Below are positions 10,701-21,270 of a stretch of 64,000 nt of DNA, one piece after another. This stretch comes from Anaeramoeba flamelloides (lineage: Eukaryota; Metamonada; Anaeramoebidae): contig JANTQA010000012.1 in NCBI GenBank assembly GCA_027625915.1, positions 8,640,501-8,704,500 on the forward strand, given 5' to 3'. How positions within the stretch are numbered: position 1 is the first letter of the stretch; each line of letters begins with the position of its first letter. The notes under the pieces were generated by a model. It was not told the DNA's origin and made no database searches. It saw only the letters and a list, made by a program, of their open reading frames with translations. Position numbers and translations under genes: made by a program.

Positions 10701-13700
10701 AATTTGGAAAATGCCTTGTTAAATTAAAACGTGAAAAACAAATTGACATTTTAATTTCTTGGAACATAAAATAATAATAATCGTTTGGGAGAAAAAGTGA
10801 AACGGGGAAAAGAGTTCAACCTAATTTTTAATTGGGAACCTAAATAGAAACTCAAAATGGATGGTAAGATCAATAAATAAAAGTAAAAATAAATGATTAA
10901 AGACAAAATGAAGGATTCAACACAATAACGGTTTTTTTTAATACTATCTTTTGGTATGGGTTTTTCTTTGATTGATCAATTATTAAAAAAAAAAAAAAAT
11001 AAAATATTTTTGAGATCTTCAAAACCACTCGAATAATTTTGATAATAAAGGAAATTTAGGTAAGGCTTTTTGTTGATTTGATTGAAAATAATATAATGAA
11101 TTATTCTTTGGATTTAATTTGTTTTTTCTATTAATTGATTTTACTTTTTTTTTTTTTCAGTCTCCAGCAAGGTTATCAATTAAAAATCGCATTTAACTTT
11201 TTTTCCCAAATGGCAATTATCTTTTTCACTTTTTTTCCCAAATGTGAAAAGCACTAGAGACATTTTTTCTTTCTTAGAAACTTACTAAACTTCCCATATT
11301 AACAAATTAAACTAAAACTGCATTAGGAATTTAAATTTACTTGAACTCAGAACATTAATTTTGATAGTAAAAAGATCTACAAAACTGAGTATTTACAAAA
11401 GTTTGGAAGAAGTCCATATGAAAAAAAAAAAAAATTGTTTATGTTATTTATTTGTTTTTTTTTCCATTAAAGAGTGAGGACTAAAAGTTTACCTGTTTGT
11501 CGTTAGCTTTTCCAGAATTTAAAAGAATTGAGTTAAATCAAAGATTTTACTCTATTCTTTTGAATTCTGGAAAACCTAGGTTCTCTACAGCACTCTACGA
11601 AACTCTACGACACTTAATGGTACTTGACGGCACTTTCCGTTAAATTTTTCATGATTCAAAAAAATAGAATAAAATCAAAAGATTTTACCAATTATTTTTA
11701 ACCAAAAAAAAAAAAAAAGCTAGGAACTCTACAAAACTCGAAGACACTTCCCGGATATCCCTCATTCTAATTAGAAATATTGTTTAATCAAATGAAAGAT
11801 GGCCAATTCTCTCAAGAATCGGGTCTGCTTCATAAATTGGATGCGGTTTTGTTCCAATTGTTATCCAGGTTTGATTTTTATAATAATCAAAAATATTCAA
11901 ATCAACCAGATAATCTCTTCAAAGAATTAGCGCTCCATATGAAGCATTAACCCGCTTTTTAATTAAAATTACACTTTATTGGATTTTTAAGAAAATGATA
12001 CACAATCAAAAATAATGTTGACACGAGGATGTGAACACATGCTCTCCAGATTGTAAGTTTTACACTTTACAACTGGCCCGTTATTGGTTCTCCAAAAAAA
12101 TTGGTTATTAGATAATAATGGAAAAGAAAAAAAAAAATAATAATAATTACTTCAATATCTAATGTATGGTGAGTATATTTTTTTATTGGATTAATTGTAA
12201 TTGAATCGGATTTGTTGATATCCCATATAAATATTAACGAATCATAGCTTCCACTTAATAATAGTTCTGGATGATAATAATTCCAATTAATTCCATATCT
12301 AAAAAAGATTTCATGAAAAAAGAATAAATTTTTGAATAAAATATTTCAAAAATCAGGGTTAGAATATTTGGAATTAAAAAAAAAAAAAGAAAGAAAGAAA
12401 GAAAGAAAATACCCCTCATTTTGGTGACCACTACAAGTATATTTATATTTGTATTCGCCATCTTCTTTGTTGAAAATATAAACTAAATTATTTCCAGCCT
12501 TTGTTGCCAGAATGTTGTTATTTTTTGGATTAATCGAGACCCTATTAACTTCACTTTCATGTGGAGTTGTTTTTATTTTGATAATTTTCTTTGTTTCTTT
12601 TTTATTTATTAAGAAGAAGATTCAAAAAATGAAATTATTAGCAAGATTTAATTTAGGCTTATTTTTAAAAAGTATAAAAGGGGCATTCACCAATATAATT
12701 TTTTCGTTAAAAAATGAGATTAAAGTGAGCTTGATCGAAGATCATAATTTATATTTTTTACATTAATTAACAGATTTTTAATAAATTTAACAATATTTAT
12801 GAAAATGTCTTGACAAACCCTTTATACTCATGTAACCCATCTATTACAAGATTTCCTTTTGACAAAAAAATAATCTAAATAATGCCCTCATAAAAAAATC
12901 ATTTTATTTATTTATTTATTTTTGAAGAGGGAAAATCTTCTTTTTTCATGTGTGTGGTTAGTTTTTTTTTTTTTTAATTTAAAATAATTGAGTAAAATCT
13001 TTTGATTTTACTCCATTCTTTTGAATTCTGGAAAACCTAACGACAAGTGCCTAGGTTTTTATTTCTGAATTTTAAAAAACTTAAAGGCTGTAAGAGGAAA
13101 TCGATTTCCTCCCTTCAAAATAAAAAAAAAATAATTCTATTTTTTTATGAATAAATTAAAACTATAATTTAAACATTTTTTTTTTACAATATTTTTTTGT
13201 GTATAACAGAAATTTGTAGATTATCATGATTTTTTCATATTTTGGTTACATTTATTAATTCCACTAAAAAGTAAAAAAAAAATTGATGAGAATCCATATT
13301 TTAGTTAAAAGATAATTTATTAAATAATTTATGGGTTTGTTCGTAAACTTCTCTTATTGATGATTATTCTTCTATATATTTATGAAAAAAATTCGTTCAA
13401 AAGACGATGATAAAAACGAAGAGAACAATTTTTTGATAAATTTTTTTTAAAAAAATGACAAACCCCGTTAAAATGATTTTAGAATGTTTTCTATTTATTA
13501 ATTAAAAAAAAATTGTTGCAAAAAAAAAAATAACTTACCTTAATTTATATTGAAATGTTTATATGAAATTATAGTTTTTAAAATATAAACATTGTATTTT
13601 TTTGTTAAAAAAAAAATCAACTCAATCGCATTTTAATATTTTTTTTTAAGAAATTACATTCATTATGGATATATTAATTTTATAATTCAAAATCCTATTC

Positions 13701-16700
13701 TGGAGGTTTACGTAGTGATATTGTTATAAAAAAATAAACGAATTACCATTTAAAATAAACCGAGAATTGGCTGTTTAACTTGAAAAAGTTTCCGAGAGTA
13801 CTTTTTTTTTTCTCTGATATTTTTGTTCTGAAAATAACTAGAGATTTTATTATTAAAATAATAATAATAAAAACAGAAAAAACTTTGGTTGAAACAAAGT
13901 TTGCCCCAGTTTCTGAGTTGATATCTAAAGATATTATTTCTTTTTTCGAGAAAAATAAAAAATTATTCTTTGTTTTTCCAATTAATATAAAAATAAAATT
14001 TTGATAGGAAATATGAAAACGAATAAAAGCGATATCAATATTTATTTGTTTATTTGGATGTTTGAAATAACAACGAAAATCGAAAAGATCCAAAAATTTT
14101 ATAATTACTAAAAAATACTTTTTGAACAGCTTCCAAGAAACCTTAGTGCACATATACTCAGTTTAACGGTAAAATAACAATTTTACTTTAAGACTAATAT
14201 ATATATATATTGAATTTTCTACTTTAAACTACTCTGAAGAGTTTTTGGCACTTTTTGAGCATAAATGAACATGTTGCCACTTTATTAGGGCAAGTCTTAT
14301 GTATGCCAGGGCATTCGCAGTGTGTGTGTTAGGTTCAGCATAGTGTGTGTTTGTACGTTTAGATTAAACCAATTTCTTTTATGAAATGAGGGGTTAAATA
14401 AAGTTTTACTTGGGTAACCTTGGTAGGGTATGAGTGTGTATTGTATGATTAGATATTACTCTGTTATTTTTGGGTTGTCTTTAAGATTACAAAATTATGG
14501 GTAATGAGATAGAATTTGAAATTGTCTTTACCGGGGGATTTTCTCTCATTTAGTTAATACCATTTCGAAATGATCAGAAATGTTACAGTCATCTAAGATA
14601 TCAATTCCTTTCACACAAAATGGGTTGAATACTATTCCTCAATTTTATAATTTTTTGAATTTCCAAATTTTTCAGAAAAAAAAAATGTTCTACAATAAAA
14701 TTTGTAATTTACTGTTAAACTAAGCATATTGGGACTAGAGTTTCTTAGAAGTTGTTCAAAAAGTATTTTTTAGTGATTATAAAATTTTTGGATATTTTCG
14801 ATTTTCTGATATTTTCAGGAATATTTGATAGATTCGTTTATTTCTTTTTCCTTTTTAAATTTTTGTCATTTTTTTATGAAATAACATATCCAATGAACTG
14901 AATTATATAAAAATCTTTTCGAATGAACAGAAAAACAAAAATAATTCTTTTTTATTTTTTTAAAAAATACAGAAATATTAGAAAAAAAATAAAGTATTTA
15001 CTTTCAATTATCCCACGTTTTGCTTTATGAAATTTAAATTCGGCAAAAATTAAATGGTTGTTTTTTTCAAGGTTTGTACCAAGAATTATTCGTTGTAAAT
15101 TTTCACTAAAATTAGAAAAAAATTTGGAATAAAAAAGAAAATAGGAAGATTACAATATAAAAGAATTGAATTCAAAATGTTGATTTTTATTTTTTAACAA
15201 AAAAAAGATTAATATATTAGGATAAGTGCCGAAATAACAGTAACAAAAATTAACATCAAGAAAATTTAAAAGTTTGTTGAGTTAATTAAAACATTAAATG
15301 ATCAAAATAACATCCATTATACAATAGTAATGACTAATTTTATATTTTAATTATTTTTCTTCTTCACTTTTTTATTTAGTAAATTTTCTTTGATTACTCC
15401 TTTCTCTCAATAAATAAAAGTAATAACTAATCTTCAACTACCATGTGGTTTTTAATTATTAATTTAGTCTAGAATTAATCAAAAATAAGTTTTAGTTTCT
15501 TCTTACGATATATATATATATATATATATATATAGACTCCATTTCACACCAAGGGGACACAGCTAAAAATGAAAAATTAACTTTTTTTTAAGAATCAACC
15601 AAAATACGATCGTTTGGAAATAATAGAAATAATTAACTTCAGATTAGAGTTGATATTCATAAAAGAAATACCTGAAGAAACATAAAATTTTTGGAAATAA
15701 TAAAATGTTAATGAAAATTTGGGTAACATTTCATTTGAACTTCTCGTGCAAAATTTCACAATTTACTTTAGGGAAAATTAAAATTGTTGACAATAAGATT
15801 TTTTAATGGCAAGTGTATTCATTTTAAAAGAAATTATAAAGCCACAATTTTCTTAAAGTTAATTTGGAGTTTCAAACATTTTTTTCTTCAAATTGACTTT
15901 GTTAAATAAAGTAAAAAGAAAACAAGAAAGGAAATAAAAAAAATTGACTAAATTAGAAAAAATGATCTTGATCTAAAAAATTGAAAATTTATTTTAAGAA
16001 GAATACTGTATTAAACTCATAGAATATATCCTATGTCTCAAATAAAACTGGGTACTTTAACTGAAAAAGAGTTTATATTGTTTTGAACAATTGAAGTGCG
16101 TTATTTAACTATTGTATAACCATTTAACTTCAAGTTTACAAATTAAATAAATTTATGAATAGATAATCTTTTGTTGAGTATTATCTAAAATTTATGAAGA
16201 GAAAGGTACAATTAGAGAAAAGTTATCAAAATACAAAGAAAGAGAAGAAGAAAAATAAATAAAATATCGTAATATAAAAATCATAATATCATTTGCATGG
16301 CCAAATGAGAAATTTATCCACTGTCATTAACCTTTCCAGAATTTAAAAGAATTGAGTAAAATCTAAGATTTTTCTCTATATTTATGAATTTTGGAAAAGT
16401 GTCTTTAGTTTTTTTTTGAGTTTTCTGTTTTTTTGTGAAGTGTTCTAGGTTTTTTTGAGGTTTTCTATTTTATTTCGGGAAGTGTTATAGGTTTTTTTTA
16501 CTTTAGAAATAAACCGAAAATTTATTAAAATTTTCTGTTTATTTCTAAAGTAAAAAAAAACCTAACGAAAATCTATTGATTGTCTAAATAAATAGAAAAC
16601 TCAAAAAAACCTAACGAAAATCAATAGATTTTACATATAAAACAGAAAACCTCAAGAAAATCGCTGTTAGTTTTTTTGAGTTTTCTGTTTATTTGTATAA

Positions 16701-19700
16701 TGTATTGATTTTACAGATAAAACAGAAAACCTCAAGAAAACCGCCTTAGATTTATTTTTTACTTTTTGAAATAAACCGAAAATTTATTTAATTTTCTTTA
16801 CATTTTAAAAAAGTAAAAAAAACCTAGAACACTTCACAAATAAAATAGAAAATCTCAAAAAAACCTAGAACACTTCACATAATAAAACAGATAAACTCAA
16901 GAAAAGCACTGTTAGGTTTTTTTTTTAATTTTTGTTTTGAATAGAAAATGGAGAGATTTTCGAAACAAAAACAAGAATTTTAGAAAATGTATCTACTCTA
17001 CAACACTGTATCCTAGAGTTGGACACTAGGTAACAGTATTTATTTATTTATTAATTAATATGTATTACTAGTTTATCTAGAATTAAAAAGGTTGTTTTAT
17101 TTTTATAATTGGTTATTAGATTTAATAAATTTTCCAAGAAAAAAGTAAAATCCTATTTTATTCTTTTTTTAAAAAAATGAGAAACCTCAAAATATCATGA
17201 AATATCATAATGTGTTTAATCAGACTTTTTTTAATTTAATGATCTAAAATTTTTGGTAAAAAAGTATGACACGCATTTGTTGGGGATTTTAATTGTTTTT
17301 ATAAAACAGTAGGCAAAGTTAGAGAGACATATTTCTAGGGCTTTATTAAGAATTTTTTTGGTGGCAGTTTATTTTTTAAAATGACTTTACAAAAATTAAT
17401 TTAATTTTTTATAAAATATAATATCGGCTGTTATTCTTTATGGGTTAATTAAAGATACATACTTTACTCTTTTAAAATCGTTGTTAAGGAATTAGCGTCA
17501 CCATCGATTTGTCTAAAATCAAAGCATGTTGCAATTGGGTGTAAATGGTAATAGTTCTAATTAGTTCCTGTCGCTCTAAAAAAACTATTATAACTATTAT
17601 TGAAAATAAATATTTGGATTTTTTACTTGTGATTATAATCACAAATTGTTATTTTGAATTTTTTTTTTTTTTTCCTTTTCCAAATCTTAAAAAGATTCAA
17701 ACTCAAAACAAATAATATTCCAGTATTTAGACACTAAGATTTATAACTTGCGAATGTAACTATTTTTTTAATTTTTTAATTTCAAGATTTACTAAATAAT
17801 TATTAACATAAAAAACCCTCAAATTGATTATTTTTGTTTCTTTTATATAAAACTAGTTATATTTTCAATATATTACTAATATTGCAAAAATAATTAGTCA
17901 AAATAATCTATGAGGTTAATTATTAAATTTTTAAAAATAATCGAATTTTTTAGCAACTAATCTACATTTTGTGAAAAATTTAAGAAAGATATTTTTCAAC
18001 TATTAGGTCTGAATATTGATAATTCAACCTTTAAATTTGTATCGAAATGATGTTTTTTTTCTGAAATTCTTAGTTTTTTTGATAATACAAGATCTTTTTT
18101 ACTTGTCTAGATAAACTTTTTGTCCTATTTTACTCATCAGATTTTTTAGAGAAATTTGAACCATGAAGAACTATATTGATTTACATTCAATAGTAACATG
18201 ATTTTAATTTTAGACTTCTACATGGTAGATGCTAATCCCTTAAGAGATCAAACTAAAATTTTCAACAATTTAAATTTTGATAAAGAAGATTAATTCCATT
18301 ATTAAAAGTAAGAATAATTGCCACAACTATATAAAACATTTTTTCATTTTTCCTATATGGTGTTTGAATCATAAATAAGAAAAAAAATTTAGGAGTACTT
18401 ATAAATACTTTTTTTTTTAACTAACAAATTTCAAAGAAATAGAGTGTAATTTGTGGACTCTATTTGAAAAAAGGAAAAAGAAACTGAAGACACATTTGCT
18501 TTATTCTTGTTTTGATACCAGTATTTGAATAATAATGGGAAAGAAATTTTTTTCCAATTTATTATTCTTTGATAAAAGTCATAACTTGGTGAATCTCTAT
18601 TAATTTGTATGGTTCTTTTTTCTGTTATATATTGGTATACTTTAGGGACAACTAAATATCCTTAATGAAAGGAATTTTGAATACTATTATTTTCCAATTA
18701 AAAAATGAAAATTTTTAGTGCACATACCATAAAATTTTTTTCTGGTTTATAAGTTGAAGAAAATTCAAAGATCTTGACAACACCTTTTAGAAACGATTTT
18801 TTTAGACTATAAATTAAACTTCCTTAGTTAACTCTAAGACAAATTTTTTACTCTGCTAATTTGATTGTAGCCGTAATAAATAAAATATTCATTTTGGAAA
18901 TTGAAATAAAAATTTTCATTTATTAATTGGAAAATAACGGTAATGAAAAATATAATAATCAACTGAAAATTTTTTCCCATTTAAATTTCAAATACCAGTA
19001 AGAACGAAATTGAAATGTCTGTTTTCGGTTTATTTGAGAAAGACCACTTTTTTTTCTTGATATATTTTTTCGGTTCACTAAAATTTTCAAAGGAAAGATT
19101 GAAGGATTGAATAAAAGTTTATGGGATGAAAATTTGTGACGTTTAAAATTCAAATGTCCGTCTTAAAAAAAGTTCAAAAAAACAAGTGTTATCTATTTTG
19201 TGAACCAAAGTCAAAGACTGGTTCAAAATTGAAAAACTTTTTCACAAGAAGAGAATGCTTGACAAAAAAAAGTTAATTTCAGTGAAAAGGTTTGTCTTTT
19301 TTTTGATTGAAAGAAACAAAAATATAATTTACTTTTCTGGGACAGTTACCCATTGAGTGGTAAGCGATTGGGTTTCAAGTTGGTTAAGGATAACAAATCT
19401 GCAGGAATCTTTTCTTGTAAGTTCCCATTCCAACTCTGAATCGTCAGTTTCACTTTCAGTTTCTTGAGAATCAGATTCCTCAGAGAAATCTGGATCGTCA
19501 TCAAAGCTTGACGAAGTATTAGAATCAGAAGAAGAGCTCAATTTACAAGTGAACAGATCATTACTTACATCTTGATCTGATGGTTCTGAATCAAAATCAA
19601 CTTTTATCCCATATTTTTCATCATGGTTTTCATTGTAATCACCCCTGTTGTTTTTTTTCTTTTTTTGTTTTTCTTTTTCTTTTTCTTTTTGTGCGAAATT

Positions 19701-19826
19701 ATGTTTATTTTTCTTTTGGTTTTTGATTTCATTTGGATTTTGTTGTTCATTTTCTAAAGGAGTATCTGATTGCAGTCTACTAATTTCATCAATATTCCCT
19801 AATTGGTAAAGAAGATATTTAGCCAT
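7701..19826 (-). CDS. RBBP4: RBBP4/MSI1-type histone-binding WD40 protein
   Basis: Histone H3-H4 chaperone subunit shared by CAF-1, Polycomb and deacetylase complexes. Seven exons, in coding order: 19333-19826, 15002-15105, 12413-12596, 12151-12298, 8467-8652, 8132-8344, 7701-7871. They sum to exactly 500 codons (499 residues plus TAA) and every junction keeps phase at GT-AG sites. Diagnostic pieces in order are LGTN..NHLIFAEF (about 175-190), HESEVNRVSINP, GHQNEGYGINWN (about 256-268), FGSVADDKTL, TVRLWDLRKI (about 373-382), FASSGDDKRIHIWDINKIGDE and a last WSPTIPWAISSIDDNSLNQIW blade. Human RBBP4 is 425 residues. Here about 130 extra N-terminal residues are Lys/Glu-rich then acidic. The helix that normally reads EWPSLT.QWLP appears as ETQSLTTQWVTVP. 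Introns of 4227, 2405 and 3498 bp are full of repeats; the others are 114-260 bp. Confidence 0.93.
8345..8466 (-). other. RBBP4 intron 5 (122 bp)
   Basis: Donor GTATTA after codon AAA; acceptor ATTTAAAG before ACTGTTCGC. Joining restores SSDK-TVRLWD, the expected family sequence. The acceptor lacks a pyrimidine tract right next to the AG. Confidence 0.9.
8800..9001. mobile_element. Short foldback element, diverged copy
   Basis: The left arm GTTAGTGCCATTTTTAAGGTAC and the right arm, reading AGCTCCATTTTATAGTCAC on the other strand, form an inverted repeat. Inner parts share AAACTTTCAAA and GTTAAGGCAC with the elements at 26738 and 42720. Ends are eroded; it is non-coding. Confidence 0.5.
9198..10366. 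mobile_element. TIR element in RBBP4 intron 4, decayed coding remnant
   Basis: The left end reads GCTATTTCCAGAAAAGTGGG and the right end, on the other strand, reads GGTATTTCCAAAAAAGTGGG, both beside TATA. Inside, 9500-9720 keeps a coding-like peptide (SLYWEEELQRKKIKCLLA). A diverged opposite-strand copy lies at 25590-25835, and 9895-10085 matches 58020-58235 in the IMP3 intron. I infer a degenerate DNA transposon, plausibly Tc1/mariner-like from its ends and TA flanks. No intact transposase is visible. Confidence 0.55.
10786..11235. repeat. Inverted-repeat unit in RBBP4 intron 4
   Basis: Both ends carry a GGGAAAAAAGTG...TTTTTAATTG motif facing inwards. The interior (about 10900-11090) is the reverse complement of about 6160-6390, including CAAAACCACTCGAATAATTTT against AATTGTTTGAGTGGTTTTG. 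No open frame. Confidence 0.6.
11510..11574. repeat. Dispersed hairpin motif, copy 2
   Basis: TTCCAGAATTTAAAAGAATT pairs with ATTCTTTTGAATTCTGGAA around a short AAATCAAAGATTTTA centre. It is followed by ACCTAGG and degenerate CTCTACGACACTT units (11580-11640). Confidence 0.85.
12299..12412 (-). other. RBBP4 intron 3 (114 bp)
   Basis: Donor GTATTT, acceptor CTTTTTTAG. Joining GAGGG to ATATGG gives NEGYGINW, the conserved family block. A GAAA tetranucleotide run lies near the donor (plus-strand 12388-12408). Confidence 0.9.
12976..13036. repeat. Dispersed hairpin motif, copy 3
   Basis: AATTTAAAATAATTGAGTAA pairs with ACTCCATTCTTTTGAATT around AATCTTTTGATT. It is followed by CTGGAAAACCTAACGAC, as in the other copies. 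Confidence 0.8.
13990..14860. repeat. Inverted repeat with GT-rich core
   Basis: The arm at about 13990-14190 contains ACTAAAAAATACTTTTTGAA. The arm at about 14690-14860 is its diverged reverse complement (TTCAAAAAGTATTTTTTAGT). The ~480-base core (14200-14680) is unusually rich in G and T for this window (GTGTGTGTTAGGTTCAGC and similar) and has no long open frame. Confidence 0.65.
16329..16400. repeat. Dispersed hairpin motif, copy 4
   Basis: CCTTTCCAGAATTTAAAAGA is followed by a near-inverted TTATGAATTTTGGAAAAG. More diverged than copies 2 and 3. Confidence 0.75.
16400..16990. repeat. Nested array of AAACCTAACGAAAATC motifs
   Basis: Many forward and reverse copies of AAAAAAACCTAACGAAAATC, TGAAGTGTTCTAGGTTTTTT and AAATAAACCGAAAATTTATT are interleaved, forming several overlapping hairpins. 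The same composite occurs at 5100-5340 and, in part, 54000-54110. Confidence 0.75.
17484..18243. mobile_element. TTAA-flanked TIR element, copy B
   Basis: Reads TTAA GGAATTAGCGTCACCA at the left and CATGGTAGATGCTAATCCC TTAA at the right, 760 bp overall. The interior aligns with copies A and C throughout and is non-coding. It lies inside RBBP4 intron 1. Confidence 0.85.
18675..18950. repeat. Foldback with TTAATTGGAAAATAAC arms
   Basis: TATTATTTTCCAATTAAAAA on the left is the reverse complement of the right arm TTATTAATTGGAAAATAACG. The arm motif recurs near 63690 and 63865. Confidence 0.55.
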
Positions 19827-20280
19827 TAAGCATTTTTTGATGGTTGTTTTGTTCGAGAAAATTAATTGGATTTTATTTTTGTTCGTAAGATTTCAAAGGA
19901 AAGGTTACTTTTTCTTGGTCCAGGATCTAAATAATTCGAAAAAATAAAAAGAGTTTAAGAATAACACTTTTAGATTCAAAATAAGGTAAAAAAAAAAAAA
20001 AGAAAAGTAAAAACACAAACAAAAAGACATATCAGGCAAATTTTAAAAAAATAAAAAAAAATCAAGAGTTTTTTGATGAAACAGCAATTTAAATATTAAC
20101 CAATAAGCTATTAGGTTTTGAGGTTAATGTTAAGAACTCAATTATTTTCACCTTTTCTTCAATCACCTTATTGACACTCTATTAGAATTCTTAAATCTTG
20201 ATCAAAATTTCGTTTTGTTATTTTGATAGAGATATAACACCTATATATTTTACCATTTAAAAATCTCTTGTGAGGGTGAC
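19827..20280. promoter_or_regulatory. Upstream region of the RBBP4 homologue
   Basis: About 450 bases before the minus-strand ATG at 19826. It should hold the promoter and leader. It is A/T-rich and I see no defined motif beyond T-rich (coding-strand) tracts. Confidence 0.35.
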
Positions 20281-20289
20281 ACCAAATCG

Positions 20290-20640
20290 GCTATTATTAA
20301 TACTATTTGTTGCAAAATAAATGGAACAAAATTTTCATTCTGCTTTCGATATATAACATTTTAAAAATCTTGAAAAATTTCAAATTATTATTTACTTAAA
20401 ATCAGTTTAAATTATCAATTCCCGTTTTATAATTGAATATTTGATGATTTATTCAATTCTTGGAATATAAATTACTGTTTGTTGCAAAAGAAAGGGAAAA
20501 AAATTTTCATTCATCTTAAGAAAAAATGATTTTTAAAAACAGTAAAATTTCAAGATTTTAATACTTAAAATCAGTTAAATTATTAATTTGATTTTTAGAA
20601 TTGATAACTTTAATGTTTTATATTAAATATTGCGATTTTA
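20290..20640. repeat. Two direct repeats of about 170 bp
   Basis: TTTGTTGCAAAA at 20306 and 20478, and ATCAGTT at 20401 and 20570, mark two diverged copies about 170 bases apart. Both contain AAATTTTCATTC and ACTTAAAATCAGTT. Non-coding. Confidence 0.75.
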
Positions 20641-20769
20641 TTTTTTTTGGCAAGTTAAATGAAAATTTTGATCTTTTTATTTTTCAATTCACAGTATTTT
20701 GGAAAGCTGATTGAAAAATTTGATCTTTTTATTTTACAATTAAGGTTTACAATCCTTGAAATTTGAAAA

Positions 20770-21270
20770 AAGATAATCATATGTAGGATGTAGTGATTGG
20801 TTAGTTTGGTTCTTTGCTGATCTATCTGGGGCTTGGTATGGGTTTTAATAGTTGGTTAAAATGTCAATTTTTGACAATTTATTTTATTTTTTTTCGAAAT
20901 CTGAATTGAAGACTGTAAGATTAATATATCCGAAGCTTAGTTATAAAAAAATATGATTTTTTTTATTATTTATTGAAATTTTTAATTAGGCTTGGTTTTA
21001 TTTGGAGCTTTTAAAACAATTTTTTTTTTCATTAGGTTAATTGACTAAAAAGTAAATCAAAATTTTCTTTTTCAACTTAAAAATTTAAAAGTTATTCTTA
21101 AACCCCTTCCAATCTATAAATCTTACACTATTCAATTCAGATTTGGGGAAAAAAAAAAAAAAATTGTCAAAAATTGACATTTTAACCAACTATTAAAATC
21201 CATACAAAACAGAATATCGATCAGATAAGTACCAAATTTACAAGTAAAACCACCCTCTTAAAAATAATCT
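20770..21270. repeat. Inverted repeat of about 500 bp
   Basis: TTTTAATAGTTGGTTAAAAT followed by GTCAATTTTTGAC at 20842-20874 is repeated in reverse complement at 21163-21198. Similarity extends outwards through GTATGGGTTT / CCATACAAAAC and inwards to AATCTGAATTG. No open frame. Confidence 0.8.

Larger units (their letters stand above)
8653..12150 (-). other. RBBP4 intron 4 (3498 bp)
   Basis: Donor GTAATT after codon GAA, acceptor TTTCTTAG before GATGTTCAATGG. It joins TLDIE to DVQWHPF, as in the family. The intron holds a TACAGTC-like foldback (8800-9001), a ~1.17-kb TIR element (9198-10366), an inverted repeat unit (10790-11230) and hairpin copy 2 (11510-11574). No host gene seen inside. 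Confidence 0.9.
12597..15001 (-). other. RBBP4 intron 2 (2405 bp)
   Basis: Donor GTAAATAC, acceptor AATAAAAAAG, which lacks pyrimidines next to the AG. It holds hairpin copy 3 (12976-13036) and a large inverted repeat around 13990-14860 with a GT-rich centre. Open frames on both strands at 13743-14153 fall inside the inverted repeat and look like chance. Confidence 0.85.
15106..19332 (-). other. RBBP4 intron 1 (4227 bp)
   Basis: Donor GTAAATTA, acceptor TCTAATTTTAG. Joining CCAGAAAA to TGAAAAT gives PENENLQRIILGT, in line with the family. It holds a TA run (15508-15534), hairpin copy 4 (16329-16400), a composite inverted array (16400-16990), TTAA-element copy B (17484-18243) and a foldback at 18675-18950. 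No nested gene seen. Confidence 0.88.

Noticed and set aside
13743-14153. 136-codon minus-strand frame in RBBP4 intron 2
   Set aside because: Overlaps an arm of an inverted repeat, is mirrored by a frame on the other strand, has A/T-driven composition and matches no family I know.
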